DNA of 10,986 nt from Desulfarculaceae bacterium (GCA_021737205.1 JAIPEK010000049.1:1-10986), one strand, 5' to 3'; positions 1 through 7,191 are shown, counted from the stretch's first letter. Numbers and translations are program-made. The notes: generated by a model not told the origin, from the letters alone.

Positions 1-759
1 CTCTTTGACCAGTTTTTTCCGGGTGACCGCCTCGGTGATTTTGGTCACCAGAATGGTAAAGGTCGGGCCGTAGGCAGCGGCTGAAAACGTGAAAAGGAAA
101 AAGGTCCAGGGCCAGATCAGCAGACCTTCCCTGAAAGCAAAAGGCCGTCCGTACAGAACTCCGGCCACCCCGCCGAGGGACCCCTGGTGGAAAAAGGAGA
201 GAAACGCCCCGGTCGCTGCAAAAACAGCCATAATCCCGTGCATGTTGTGGCTGAGGTTATGAAAGAACGGAACTTTATCAAGTTTACGGTTTTCAAGGAT
301 ATTGGGAATAAACTCAATGGTCAGGACCGCAAAATAGCAGGAAAGACAGAAAGCCACTTCGGTCAGCATTGAGTGGACATTGGCATGCCAGAATATGAAC
401 CTTCCCCGAAGCGGCTGGCCTATATCGATGGCAAGAATGAGCAATGCGGAACTGTAGCATATGAAACCGATGATAACGGCAAAATTGATAATATTTTTCA
501 GCTCGTCAATACCGAACAGATATTTTAACAGGCCTGTGAAAAATGCGCCCCCGCCGATGGCGATCACGGCAAGATCCGCCCAGATCCACAGGGCGAAACC
601 GTAATAATCGTTCATGTTGGTCTGGTTCAGCCCTTTGATCCAACACAGCATCATGGCATAAACGCCCCAGAGAAGGACAGCCCCCACCACTGCGACCCCT
701 ATGGCAAACTTAGGGAAAGAGCAGCGTTTTGCGCCTTCGGGTATTAATGCAGAATCCAT
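1..759 (-). CDS. qrcD: QrcD, NrfD-type membrane subunit of menaquinone reductase Qrc (partial, C-terminus cut by the window edge)
   Basis: This is the integral membrane subunit of the Qrc complex, expected to hold the quinone-reduction site in the cytoplasmic membrane. The ATG at 759 is preceded by AGGAGT at a normal distance, and 253 residues are visible without a stop before position 1. Hydrophobic segments lie near residues 18-38, 55-80, 90-111, 131-151, 173-193 and 213-238, as in the NrfD/PsrC family. Two stretches are family-like: DIGQPLRGR (112-120), followed by an HSMLTEV segment at 129-135, and HQGSLGG (191-197), which resembles the conserved HQSSLG of NrfD and ActC proteins. The assignment to QrcD rather than another NrfD protein rests mainly on being the last gene after qrcA, qrcB and qrcC (44 nt after qrcC). 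The rest of the protein lies outside the window. Confidence 0.9.
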   Translation of the reverse strand, partial: MDSALIPEGAKRCSFPKFAIGVAVVGAVLLWGVYAMMLCWIKGLNQTNMNDYYGFALWIWADLAVIAIGGGAFFTGLLKYLFGIDELKNIINFAVIIGFICYSSALLILAIDIGQPLRGRFIFWHANVHSMLTEVAFCLSCYFAVLTIEFIPNILENRKLDKVPFFHNLSHNMHGIMAVFAATGAFLSFFHQGSLGGVAGVLYGRPFAFREGLLIWPWTFFLFTFSAAAYGPTFTILVTKITEAVTRKKLVKE

Positions 760-803
760 AATTAATAACTCCTAATTCGTTGTTTGATATCCAGATTCAT
801 GAA

Positions 804-1634
804 TTATCCATGTTTTTTGTTCATCTTCTTCCACTCGCCCTCGAGATAGTTATCCCCGGCTTTTCTTACCCACTCCTTTTCAGAGATGTAGTATACTTTG
901 GGGTTGGTGCCGAGCCGTTCGAGAAGACGAAACGCTTTTGGATTTCTTGGTTTTCCGCTGTGATGCGGATCCGGTTTAACAAGCTGATGCACTTTGTGGG
1001 AAGGATTGTGAAGATCTCCGAAAGCGATAGCTCCTGCAGGGCACGCTTGGGTGCATGCGGTCTGATATTCCTGCTCTTGGATCTCTTCCCTGTGCTCGTA
1101 ATAGGCCTTATCTCTTGCCGCCTGATATCTATGGTAGCAGAAGCTGCATTTTTCAACCACACCTCTCATCCGGGGGGAGACATCCGGGTTCAGATACTTC
1201 TCCATCTCCCCGGGCCATTTCGGATCCCACCAGTTGAAGTACCTGGCATGGTAAGGGCATGCGGCCATACAATACCGGCAACCGAAACACCGGACAGGAA
1301 TCTGGCTGACAATACCCGTATCATGTCCGTAATCCGTTGCAACTGCCGGGCATACGGAAACACAGGGCGAGTGCCCTTGGTCTCCTTTGCCGCCGCACTG
1401 CATACAGGGCCGCGGAAGGTAGCATATTTCCGTTTCAGGGAACGATTTGCCGTTGGTCAGTTTGTATACCCTCATCCAGGTAATACTGTCCTTTTTGTCG
1501 GACTCGTCCTTTTTGAACGGCACATTGTTTTCAGACATGCATGCGACCATGCAGGAACCGCATCCGGTGCACTTGTCAAGGTCGATCGCCATGCCGAATT
1601 TATATGTCTTTCCGTGAGTATTTTGTTTTGACAT
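804..1634 (-). CDS. qrcC: QrcC, four-cluster iron-sulfur subunit of menaquinone reductase Qrc
   Basis: A 276-residue ferredoxin-like electron-transfer protein of the DmsB/PsrB type. It should wire QrcA/QrcB to the membrane subunit QrcD on the periplasmic side. Four cysteine sets are visible: C22-C25-C28-C32 (CTGCGSCMVAC), C77-C80-C91-C95, C116-C119-C122-C126 (CFGCRYCMAAC) and C163-C166-C194-C198. All sixteen ligand positions are occupied, so sequence alone predicts four cubane clusters. The purified D. vulgaris complex was reported to contain one [3Fe-4S] cluster, so one of these may lose an iron. There is no signal peptide. By analogy with related enzymes it probably crosses the membrane bound to the Tat-exported QrcB. 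The start is supported by AAGAGG upstream. It lies 25 nt after qrcB and 44 nt before qrcD. Confidence 0.93.
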   Translation of the reverse strand: MSKQNTHGKTYKFGMAIDLDKCTGCGSCMVACMSENNVPFKKDESDKKDSITWMRVYKLTNGKSFPETEICYLPRPCMQCGGKGDQGHSPCVSVCPAVATDYGHDTGIVSQIPVRCFGCRYCMAACPYHARYFNWWDPKWPGEMEKYLNPDVSPRMRGVVEKCSFCYHRYQAARDKAYYEHREEIQEQEYQTACTQACPAGAIAFGDLHNPSHKVHQLVKPDPHHSGKPRNPKAFRLLERLGTNPKVYYISEKEWVRKAGDNYLEGEWKKMNKKHG

Positions 1635-1659
1635 CGGAACCTCTTTAACGAATTATATA

Positions 1660-3804
1660 TTAAACCCTGGAAATCTTTGCATTGATTCCAAAGGCCGCAT
1701 CCTGTCCGGTATTCGGATCAATCGAAACGCTTATCAACTGATTGGTGTTCACACCTTTTCCGGCAACATACGGGTTGTCCGTGGTGTGTCCAAGTCCCTT
1801 GGGCATTCCGATCAAACCGGGCATCACTCCTTCGAACAGATCAATCCGTACCGCTGCAGAGCCGGCAGGAGTAGTGATTTTCACCTTGTCGCCCCTCGAG
1901 ACCCCGATCTTTCGGGCCGTCTCCGGATTCACCTGTACAAAGCTCTCCTTGCCTTTAATCTCTTCGTCGGACACGGTTTTAACGGCAAACGGAGACACCG
2001 TAACCTCCGAGCTTGTGATTCTCATATTGTCGTACGGAACCAGCATCATCGGATATTCCGTCCTGTCTCCCGCCGCCTCCGGTCTTTTGCCCTTATTCAC
2101 TGAGAAAAAGGAAAGATCGGCAGACACGGTTTTTCGGGGTTTCTTTTCTGAAATCACCGCATACCCTTTGTCTGAAAGCGGATCCCATAATTTGCCGGTT
2201 ACGGATTCCAGACAGTCTTCATACTTTTTCCACGGAAAATTTTCAGAAACACCGCTTTTCATTGCCTTGGCAATCCGGATAACGGCATCTCCGGGATTCA
2301 TGGAATTTTTTACAGGTTTCTGAACAGGTACGGCAAGTCCCACCACCTGCCGGGACATGCTCGCATCAGAGGGCAGATCCTCATACCGTTCGAGAAATGT
2401 AGGGCTCGGCAGAATGATATCCGCCAGTTTGGCGGTCTCGTCCATGAATGAAGAGAAGCTTATCTTGAACGGCACTTTTTTCAACGCCTGTTTCACCCGG
2501 TCCGTATCGTGCATGGTATAAGCGATATTGGCATCCTGCATCAAAAGGGCTTGAACCGGTGACTGACCGGTTCCTGAAATTTTACGCATCAGAGCGTCAA
2601 TGCTTTTTTCAGGCGCTTTTTCCGCCCCTTTTTCAGCCACGGCATCCAATTTCATTTCGGGAAACTTCAGGTAATCCGGTGACGCATTCAGCCGGACACC
2701 GCCTTTTGCATTGATATTGCCGACCAGGCAATTCAGCGCATGTACAGCTGCAAACTCCGTCAGATCTCCGGCGGTATCTCCCCTGCCCTTTCCTGCGATT
2801 GCCAAAGGCCTGCCGGCACCGGCAAATTCACGTGCCAGTGTTTTGATTTCAGAAGCGGCCACGCCGGTTTTGCTCTCCATCTTTTCAGGTGCGTAACCGG
2901 TCGTAACAAGTCCTGAAAACGCACTGAATCCTGTATCGTAACTTACAAGATAAGAGCTGTCATACAACTTCTCTTTCATGATGACGCTGCACATGGAAAG
3001 AGCCAGGTCCGCTTCCGAACCTGCAATTGCAGGAATCCAGCGGTCAGCGGATGCTGCGGTGTTGGACAGTCTCGGTTCCACCTGGACCAGTTTGACGCCC
3101 TTGTCTTTTCGTTGTGCATTCACCCGGAAGTTGTGTACCGGAGAGCCCCATCCCTCTACCAGACCGGAGCCGAAACTGAGAATATGGGTAGCGTTTTCAA
3201 GATCAAAGCCGATATCGGCATTCTCTCCGTGCATCTTTTCAGCCACAGTACGCCACGTGGTGTTCATATCAGGCATACTGTAATAGTGAGGAGATCCGTA
3301 CGCTTTCATGAAGCGTTTGAAAAGCTCGGGTATCGAGCCTCGTTCTTTCCCTGTAATGCAGGCGATTTTTTCCGCCTTTCCGTTCTCCCTCATTGCGTTC
3401 AGCTTGTCCGCGACATGAGAAACCGCCTCTTTCCAGGAAATTTCCTCAAAGGTCTCTCCGTTTTTTTTCAACGGTGCGTTGATACGCGTGAGGCCGTACA
3501 GGTACTGAAGTCCGGAAATACCATGGAGGCATGCGCCTCCGTTATTCACCGGATGTCCTTCCTGCCCGCTTATATGGACCGGTCTGCCGCCTACTTTCCT
3601 GACACTGAGACCGCAGTTCCCCTTACAGAGACTGCATGTGGTCTGTTCGTATGTTACTTTTCCGTCTTTGGGAACCGGAGTCCAGGGCCAGTTCTGGGTC
3701 CAGATGGCCAGATCATCCGTCAGTTTCATCCCCGGCGGGGAAACCACAGCACCAGCAACCGCACCAAGTCCGAGTCCCAAGAAACATCTTCTGTCAACTT
3801 TCAT
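1660..3804 (-). CDS. qrcB: QrcB, molybdopterin-oxidoreductase-like subunit of menaquinone reductase Qrc
   Basis: A 714-residue protein of the DMSO reductase/CISM family, which in characterised Qrc binds no molybdenum. The N-terminus carries a Tat-type signal (DRRCFLG at residues 4-10, then a hydrophobic GLGLGAVAGAVV run), so it is exported folded to the periplasm. A [4Fe-4S] motif follows: C57-x2-C60-x3-C64-x27-C92. In catalytic family members a Lys or Arg usually follows shortly after the fourth Cys; here the sequence is CLHG, with His at 94, consistent with an electron-transfer role without Mo cofactor. The dinucleotide-binding-like middle (VQVEPRLSNTAASADRWIP) and the C-terminal barrel region (MPKGLGHTTDNPYV) are otherwise well kept. 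AGAGG precedes the ATG. It sits 45 nt after qrcA and 25 nt before qrcC. Assignment to Qrc rather than a catalytic enzyme rests on gene order, the Mo-less features and the cytochrome partner. Confidence 0.92.
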   Translation of the reverse strand: MKVDRRCFLGLGLGAVAGAVVSPPGMKLTDDLAIWTQNWPWTPVPKDGKVTYEQTTCSLCKGNCGLSVRKVGGRPVHISGQEGHPVNNGGACLHGISGLQYLYGLTRINAPLKKNGETFEEISWKEAVSHVADKLNAMRENGKAEKIACITGKERGSIPELFKRFMKAYGSPHYYSMPDMNTTWRTVAEKMHGENADIGFDLENATHILSFGSGLVEGWGSPVHNFRVNAQRKDKGVKLVQVEPRLSNTAASADRWIPAIAGSEADLALSMCSVIMKEKLYDSSYLVSYDTGFSAFSGLVTTGYAPEKMESKTGVAASEIKTLAREFAGAGRPLAIAGKGRGDTAGDLTEFAAVHALNCLVGNINAKGGVRLNASPDYLKFPEMKLDAVAEKGAEKAPEKSIDALMRKISGTGQSPVQALLMQDANIAYTMHDTDRVKQALKKVPFKISFSSFMDETAKLADIILPSPTFLERYEDLPSDASMSRQVVGLAVPVQKPVKNSMNPGDAVIRIAKAMKSGVSENFPWKKYEDCLESVTGKLWDPLSDKGYAVISEKKPRKTVSADLSFFSVNKGKRPEAAGDRTEYPMMLVPYDNMRITSSEVTVSPFAVKTVSDEEIKGKESFVQVNPETARKIGVSRGDKVKITTPAGSAAVRIDLFEGVMPGLIGMPKGLGHTTDNPYVAGKGVNTNQLISVSIDPNTGQDAAFGINAKISRV

Positions 3805-3849
3805 AATATACCTCTATAAAGTTTATTGCATTCCCTGTGCAAATCGGTT

Positions 3850-4527
3850 TTACTTGTGGCACTGGAAACATGCCCCCTTGCTGCCTGTTTCCTCCTCATG
3901 ACATTCAGCGCAGTCATCCATCTTCATGCTGTCCCGGGAATTCTTGTCGATTCCCCAGATGTTGTCCCCCCAGATGTCGCGGCTGTACCCGGTAAGACGG
4001 TTTTCCTCGTACGTCGGCAGCTCTTTGGACTGGCCGATGGAGCCGTGACATGTCTTGCATTCCATTCCGGCACCCTCGGTGTGCGCTGCATGGGAAAAGA
4101 ACACATTGTCCGGCTGTTTGGAGTACACAAGCCAGGGAACTTCTTTTCCCTTGGCTACATACTCTTCACAGAAGATTTTCTCATCTTCGGTCATACCCAT
4201 CGGTTCTTCATAGTGGCACTGTGTGCACGAATAAAGGTCGGGTATACCTGAAAAACTGCCGTCCTCGCGCAGAAAATGGCAGGCTTCACAACTGCCCATT
4301 TCATAAACATGCAGGTCGTGATTAAAATTGAAAGGCTGCTCTTTTTCCGAATAAAGCAGCTTGGGAAAAAGCAGCCAGCCTGAAAGAAAAACAACGACAA
4401 AGGCGACCAAAAAAAAGATAACCCCGAGTCCGAGCCCGGAATTATCTTTCGCCTTTTTCTCTTCAGTGCCGCCTTTTCCTGCAGATTCCACTGAACCGTT
4501 TTCAGTTTTTTCATCTAATTCGCTCAT
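3850..4527 (-). CDS. qrcA: QrcA, membrane-anchored multiheme cytochrome c of menaquinone reductase Qrc
   Basis: This is the periplasmic cytochrome subunit, expected to take electrons from type I cytochrome c3 and pass them into the Qrc complex. After a charged, cytoplasmic N-terminus there is one transmembrane anchor (about residues 31-56, LGVIFFLVAFVVVFLSGWLL), then a heme domain. Five CxxCH motifs are visible: CEACH, CTQCH, CKTCH, CAECH and, four residues from the end, CFQCH. One extra unpaired Cys lies in KIFCEEY. The purified D. vulgaris complex was reported to carry six hemes, so this homologue seems one motif short. I chose ATG 4527 (225 residues) over the in-frame GTG at 4533, because the only Shine-Dalgarno-like run (GGGG, 4533-4536) sits 5 nt before this ATG and overlaps the GTG. 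First gene of qrcABCD. Confidence 0.92.
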   Translation of the reverse strand: MSELDEKTENGSVESAGKGGTEEKKAKDNSGLGLGVIFFLVAFVVVFLSGWLLFPKLLYSEKEQPFNFNHDLHVYEMGSCEACHFLREDGSFSGIPDLYSCTQCHYEEPMGMTEDEKIFCEEYVAKGKEVPWLVYSKQPDNVFFSHAAHTEGAGMECKTCHGSIGQSKELPTYEENRLTGYSRDIWGDNIWGIDKNSRDSMKMDDCAECHEEETGSKGACFQCHK

Positions 4528-4570
4528 GAACACCCCGTTAATTAAAAATGTTGATGAATCTTTAATTATT

Positions 4571-4621
4571 CACCTGCAACAAAGGCAGGTGGTAACTTAT
4601 TTGCGGGTTTACCACCCCGCA
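4571..4621 (-). promoter_or_regulatory. H-type pseudoknot candidate with competing hairpin in the qrcA leader
   Basis: On the minus strand, stem 1 pairs TGCGGG (4621-4616) with CCCGCA (4607-4602). The loop between them, GTGGTAAA, contains GTGGTAA (4615-4609), which pairs with TTACCAC (4595-4589) further downstream. This gives an H-type pseudoknot with loops of 0-1, 1 and 6 nt, a sterically reasonable geometry. The 3' half of stem 2 overlaps the start of a perfect 7-bp hairpin (CACCTGC 4591-4585 with GCAGGTG 4577-4571), so the two folds compete. The hairpin is not followed by a T tract, so it is not a plain terminator. The element ends 43 nt before the qrcA ATG. Confidence 0.5.
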
Positions 4622-4684
4622 TTTGCAGTCAACCGCCACCCGCAGAGCGGGGGCTCTCAGTTCCGGCCGCAGGCCCTCAGGAAC

Positions 4685-4704
4685 AAAAAAACACGTCGGT
4701 GTTT
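4685..4704 (-). terminator. weak terminator or attenuator-like hairpin in the qrcA leader
   Basis: On the minus strand AAACAC (4704-4699) pairs with GTGTTT (4694-4689) around a CGAC loop, and the right arm runs into a tract of seven T (4691-4685). Two flanking G residues could add G-U pairs. The stem is short and A/T-rich, so termination would be weak. It lies about 80 nt downstream of the predicted qrcA start and about 125 nt after the ccsB stop, so it could attenuate qrc transcription, end resB-ccsB read-through, or do both. Confidence 0.33.
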
Positions 4705-4723
4705 CCCTCATGGTCGGTGGGTG

Positions 4724-4745
4724 CCGGGTGTAAAGAAGCACCCGG
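4724..4745 (-). repeat. perfect 7-bp inverted repeat in the qrcA leader
   Basis: CCGGGTG and CACCCGG flank an 8-nt loop, giving a GC-rich hairpin near the 5' end of the predicted leader transcript. A weaker outer pairing of GGTGG with CCACC could enclose it. There is no T tract after it on either strand, so it does not read as a terminator. Confidence 0.5.
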
Positions 4746-4788
4746 TTTTGAAAACCACCAATCTTTTTTCTTTAATGGTCAGCGTTAT

Positions 4789-4817
4789 TCTATATTAATA
4801 ACTCAACTGCTTGTCAA
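4789..4817 (-). promoter_or_regulatory. sigma-70-type promoter for qrcABCD
   Basis: On the minus strand, TTGACA (4817-4812, a perfect -35) is followed by a 17-nt spacer and TATAGA (4794-4789, 4 of 6 matches to the -10). The start would fall near 4782. The promoter begins only 10 nt past the ccsB stop codon, which suggests qrcABCD has its own start even though resB-ccsB lies directly upstream in the same direction. Confidence 0.6.
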
Positions 4818-4827
4818 GTAAAATCCT

Positions 4828-5661
4828 TCAGGCATAGCTGTGAAGCCCGGACAGGAAATAATTAACGCCGAAATAGGTGAAGAGAACGGCCATAAACCCT
4901 ACTATGGAAACCCACGCAATCCTTTTGCCGTTCCACCCCCTCATCATTCTCAGATGAAGGAGCGTGGCGTAAATGAACCAGGTAATCAGAGACCAGGTCT
5001 CTTTGGGGTCCCAGGACCAGTAGGTTCCCCATGCCGAGTTGGCCCATACGGCACCGGTGATGATACCGATGGTGAGAAAGAGAAATCCGAAAACCACCAT
5101 CTGATATGTCAATTCATCAATGACACCCGGATAAGGAAGTTTTGTTGCCAATCCGTTTTGCTTTGTAGTTTCCGGGCGGACCAGATACATCACGCTGAAG
5201 CCGAAGGCCACTGCGAATCCGGCATACCCGAGAAAACATGTGATCACGTGGGCGATCAGCCAGTTGCTCTTCAAGGCGGGGATCAAAGGAGTGATTTCAC
5301 TTTCCATGCCCGGGGCGAGCGAGGCATAGGCAATGGCGAGAAATATCAGGGGGGTGGCGAATACCCCTACAATCTTTTCCTTGTACTTGTACTCCACGAA
5401 CAGGTACAGAAGGCAGACCGTCCAGGAGAAAAACACCAAAGATTCATACATGTTTGAAAACGGGGCATGGCCGTATCCAATTTTATAGGACTCCACCCAT
5501 CTGAGGAGGATACCTGCCGTATTCATGATAAACCCGGCAACAAGAACGATCAGGCCGACCCGGGACAATACTTTTTTGTTAAAGGACCAGGCGCCGATAT
5601 AAAAGACGGAAGCCGCCGCATATACGAAGGTGGTTACAGATAATAGTAGTGAACTTGTCAT
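4828..5661 (-). CDS. ccsB: System II cytochrome c biogenesis protein CcsB (ResC/CcsA family)
   Basis: A 277-residue polytopic membrane protein that handles heme in System II cytochrome c maturation. With ResB it moves heme to the periplasmic face and joins it to CxxCH cysteines. The signature tryptophan-rich WWD segment is clear at residues 211-223 (WGTYWSWDPKETW). Conserved histidines flank it at H138 (WLIAHVI) and H274 (GLHSYA, at the very C-terminus), and further ones are H65 (GHAPFSNMYESL) and H236. About eight hydrophobic segments are visible. Length is normal for a stand-alone CcsB/ResC. Names differ between schemes: this is the PF01578 partner, called ResC or CcsA elsewhere. Its ATG overlaps the resB stop (ATGA), and AAAGGAG lies 10 nt upstream. 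The likely client next door is QrcA. Confidence 0.92.
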   Translation of the reverse strand: MTSSLLLSVTTFVYAAASVFYIGAWSFNKKVLSRVGLIVLVAGFIMNTAGILLRWVESYKIGYGHAPFSNMYESLVFFSWTVCLLYLFVEYKYKEKIVGVFATPLIFLAIAYASLAPGMESEITPLIPALKSNWLIAHVITCFLGYAGFAVAFGFSVMYLVRPETTKQNGLATKLPYPGVIDELTYQMVVFGFLFLTIGIITGAVWANSAWGTYWSWDPKETWSLITWFIYATLLHLRMMRGWNGKRIAWVSIVGFMAVLFTYFGVNYFLSGLHSYA

Positions 5662-7040
5662 GATGATATCGACTCCTTTAATTTACTGACCAGTTTTTCA
5701 ATTTTCAGATTCATGCTCTGGCTGTTTCGATTTGCGGTTCCGGCGACTGACACTTCACAACCCGGATTGTTCTTATGGTTCACTTCCACCAGAACACTCT
5801 GATGGGACATGAAAAAGGTGATGAAACAACCGGCGATCATCAGTATGAAACCGATATATACATACGGTACACCCGGGTCTTTTGCCACTTGCAGACCGGT
5901 GTAGTATGTCTTTTCATAATCTTTCACCGAAAGTACGAGATCTCCCCGGCGCATCCGGTCGAAAGTGGGGAACTTGACCGGCAGTACAATCTGCTTTCCC
6001 TCGCTTTCGCCGCCTTTTCTCAAAATTCCGGTAAAGGCTTCTCCGACGGCATGGCCCCTGAAACTGTAATTCGGATCAAATCCGGTCAGCTCAAATGTGC
6101 CGCCGCCTTCAGGGAGTTTGATGCTTTCTCCCTTTTTCACCTGCTTTGTATAGACCATCCCGCTTTTCGGATTTTGGATTTTCAGCTCAAGATTTTCCGC
6201 TGCGGATGTACCGTAACTGGACTGGTATATGTTGTATCCTTCAAAAGAAAGCGGTTGATTGACAAGTATGTCTGAGGAGAGAACCTCTTTTCCGTCTTTT
6301 ATGATGGACAGATTCGACCGGAACTCTTCCGGCATTCCGGTATCATAAAAGGACACGTCAAACGAGTTGCACTTTATGGAAAACCCTATATCGTGATGCT
6401 GATGTTGGCCGGAAAGGGATATAGCACTGCCTTTTTCTCCTTCATCCAGCCTCATGGTACCGGAAATACCCATGATGCCGCCGATCAGGGCGCCGATGAG
6501 CAAGAGCAGTATGCTGGAATGCACCACATAAACCCCGATCCGGGTCCACCTGCCTTTTTCCGCATAAAGGCCGACCCCGTGATCCGTGGGGTTTTCCGAA
6601 ACAAAAGAAAACTTTTTCCCGAGCACCTCTTTGAATGCGGGAAGAACCTTTTCCAGATCCTCGTTTGTTTCAAAAACGGTCTTGTTCTTCATCTTTCTGT
6701 AGCGCTGCGGTTTAAATGGAATCTTTTCAGGAAATATGATTTTCCATGTGGACTTCAGCCTGTCGATGGAACAGACCACGATGTTGACGGCCAGCAGCCC
6801 GAGAAGAGCCAGGAACCACCATGAATTGTACATGTCAAATACGTTGAGCACGGAAAAAAGCTTATAAAGAGACTCCCCGTAGTTGTGAAAATAAAATGCG
6901 GGAGAGGCATTCTGGGGGATAACGGTTCCGATTATGGAAGTCGCCGCCAGAAGGACCAGAAGGACCACCGTCAGCTTCACGGCCGTAAAAAATTGCCAGA
7001 TCCTTTTCAAAAACGTACTGTCAGATTTGTTTTGCGCCAT
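5658..7040 (-). CDS. resB: System II cytochrome c biogenesis protein ResB (Ccs1 family)
   Basis: This is the partner of CcsB in the System II heme lyase; it is thought to present apocytochrome and help transfer heme at the outer face of the membrane. The layout is typical of ResB: transmembrane segments near residues 22-41 (ending SIIGTVIPQ), 74-92 (SWWFLALLGLLAVNIVVC) and 168-190 (with H174), then a large periplasmic domain of about 200 residues, then a fourth segment near 393-412 followed by HQSVLVEV. I chose ATG 7040 (460 residues) over the in-frame ATG at 7106: AAAGGG lies 7 nt before 7040, while 7106 has no ribosome site, and the extra 22 residues do not look like family sequence. It overlaps ccsB by 4 nt, so the two are probably translationally coupled. 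Confidence 0.92.
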   Translation of the reverse strand: MAQNKSDSTFLKRIWQFFTAVKLTVVLLVLLAATSIIGTVIPQNASPAFYFHNYGESLYKLFSVLNVFDMYNSWWFLALLGLLAVNIVVCSIDRLKSTWKIIFPEKIPFKPQRYRKMKNKTVFETNEDLEKVLPAFKEVLGKKFSFVSENPTDHGVGLYAEKGRWTRIGVYVVHSSILLLLIGALIGGIMGISGTMRLDEGEKGSAISLSGQHQHHDIGFSIKCNSFDVSFYDTGMPEEFRSNLSIIKDGKEVLSSDILVNQPLSFEGYNIYQSSYGTSAAENLELKIQNPKSGMVYTKQVKKGESIKLPEGGGTFELTGFDPNYSFRGHAVGEAFTGILRKGGESEGKQIVLPVKFPTFDRMRRGDLVLSVKDYEKTYYTGLQVAKDPGVPYVYIGFILMIAGCFITFFMSHQSVLVEVNHKNNPGCEVSVAGTANRNSQSMNLKIEKLVSKLKESISS

Positions 7041-7145
7041 ATCAATACCCTTTGGATAACAAAACAGGGGAACTCTGTCGAGCCAGCCCTGTTTTTGTGG
7101 ATTCATTTTTCAATCACAACATCGTATGATTGTTAAAATCCAACA

Positions 7146-7174
7146 TTTATACCAGATGGCTGATACAATCGCAA
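7146..7174 (-). promoter_or_regulatory. extended -10 promoter for resB-ccsB
   Basis: On the minus strand, TTGCGA (7174-7169, 4 of 6) and TATAAA (7151-7146, 5 of 6) are separated by 17 nt, with TGG directly before the -10 giving the extended TGn motif. The start would be near 7139, leaving a leader of about 100 nt before the preferred resB ATG at 7040. An A-rich stretch lies just upstream of the -35. Confidence 0.55.
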
Positions 7175-7191
7175 AACTTTTTCATCGCTGT

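Larger units (their letters stand above)
4528..4782 (-). ncRNA. candidate structured 5' leader RNA of the qrc operon
   Basis: A stretch of about 255 nt between the predicted transcription start and qrcA has no convincing gene. It is dense in inverted repeats. In transcript order these are: a 7-bp stem at 4745-4739/4730-4724; a 6-bp stem with a T tract at 4704-4685; a compound stem GTTCC/GGAAC enclosing GGCC/GGCC at about 4685-4660; GCC-CCCGC-TCT-GCGGG-T-GGC at 4654-4635; then a pseudoknot and a competing hairpin at 4621-4571. The last 40 nt before qrcA are A/T-rich and unstructured. I compared it by eye with cobalamin, SAM, TPP, c-di-GMP, fluoride and molybdenum-cofactor riboswitches and found no match. 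It may be a regulatory leader, or a small RNA processed from it. Pairings are read directly; function is inference. Confidence 0.45.

Noticed and set aside
780..1631. A long open frame on the plus strand, opposite qrcC
   Set aside because: It is the antisense shadow of a gene with clear cysteine motifs. Its translation shows no family features and it has no ribosome site.
4528..4782. Known riboswitch (cobalamin, SAM, TPP, c-di-GMP, fluoride or molybdenum cofactor) upstream of qrcA
   Set aside because: Isolated pieces such as CTGAGA or ACCTGCC occur, but the conserved core strings and their order are missing. A covariance-model scan would be decisive and could not be run.
4361..4798. A 145-codon open frame on the plus strand across the qrcA leader
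   Set aside because: It runs over inverted repeats and the start of qrcA, has no ribosome site and codes for nothing protein-like. The RNA-leader reading explains the region better.
7041..7106. A 22-residue N-terminal extension of ResB starting at ATG 7106
   Set aside because: There is no Shine-Dalgarno sequence before 7106, while AAAGGG lies 7 nt before 7040, and the extension is not typical of the family.
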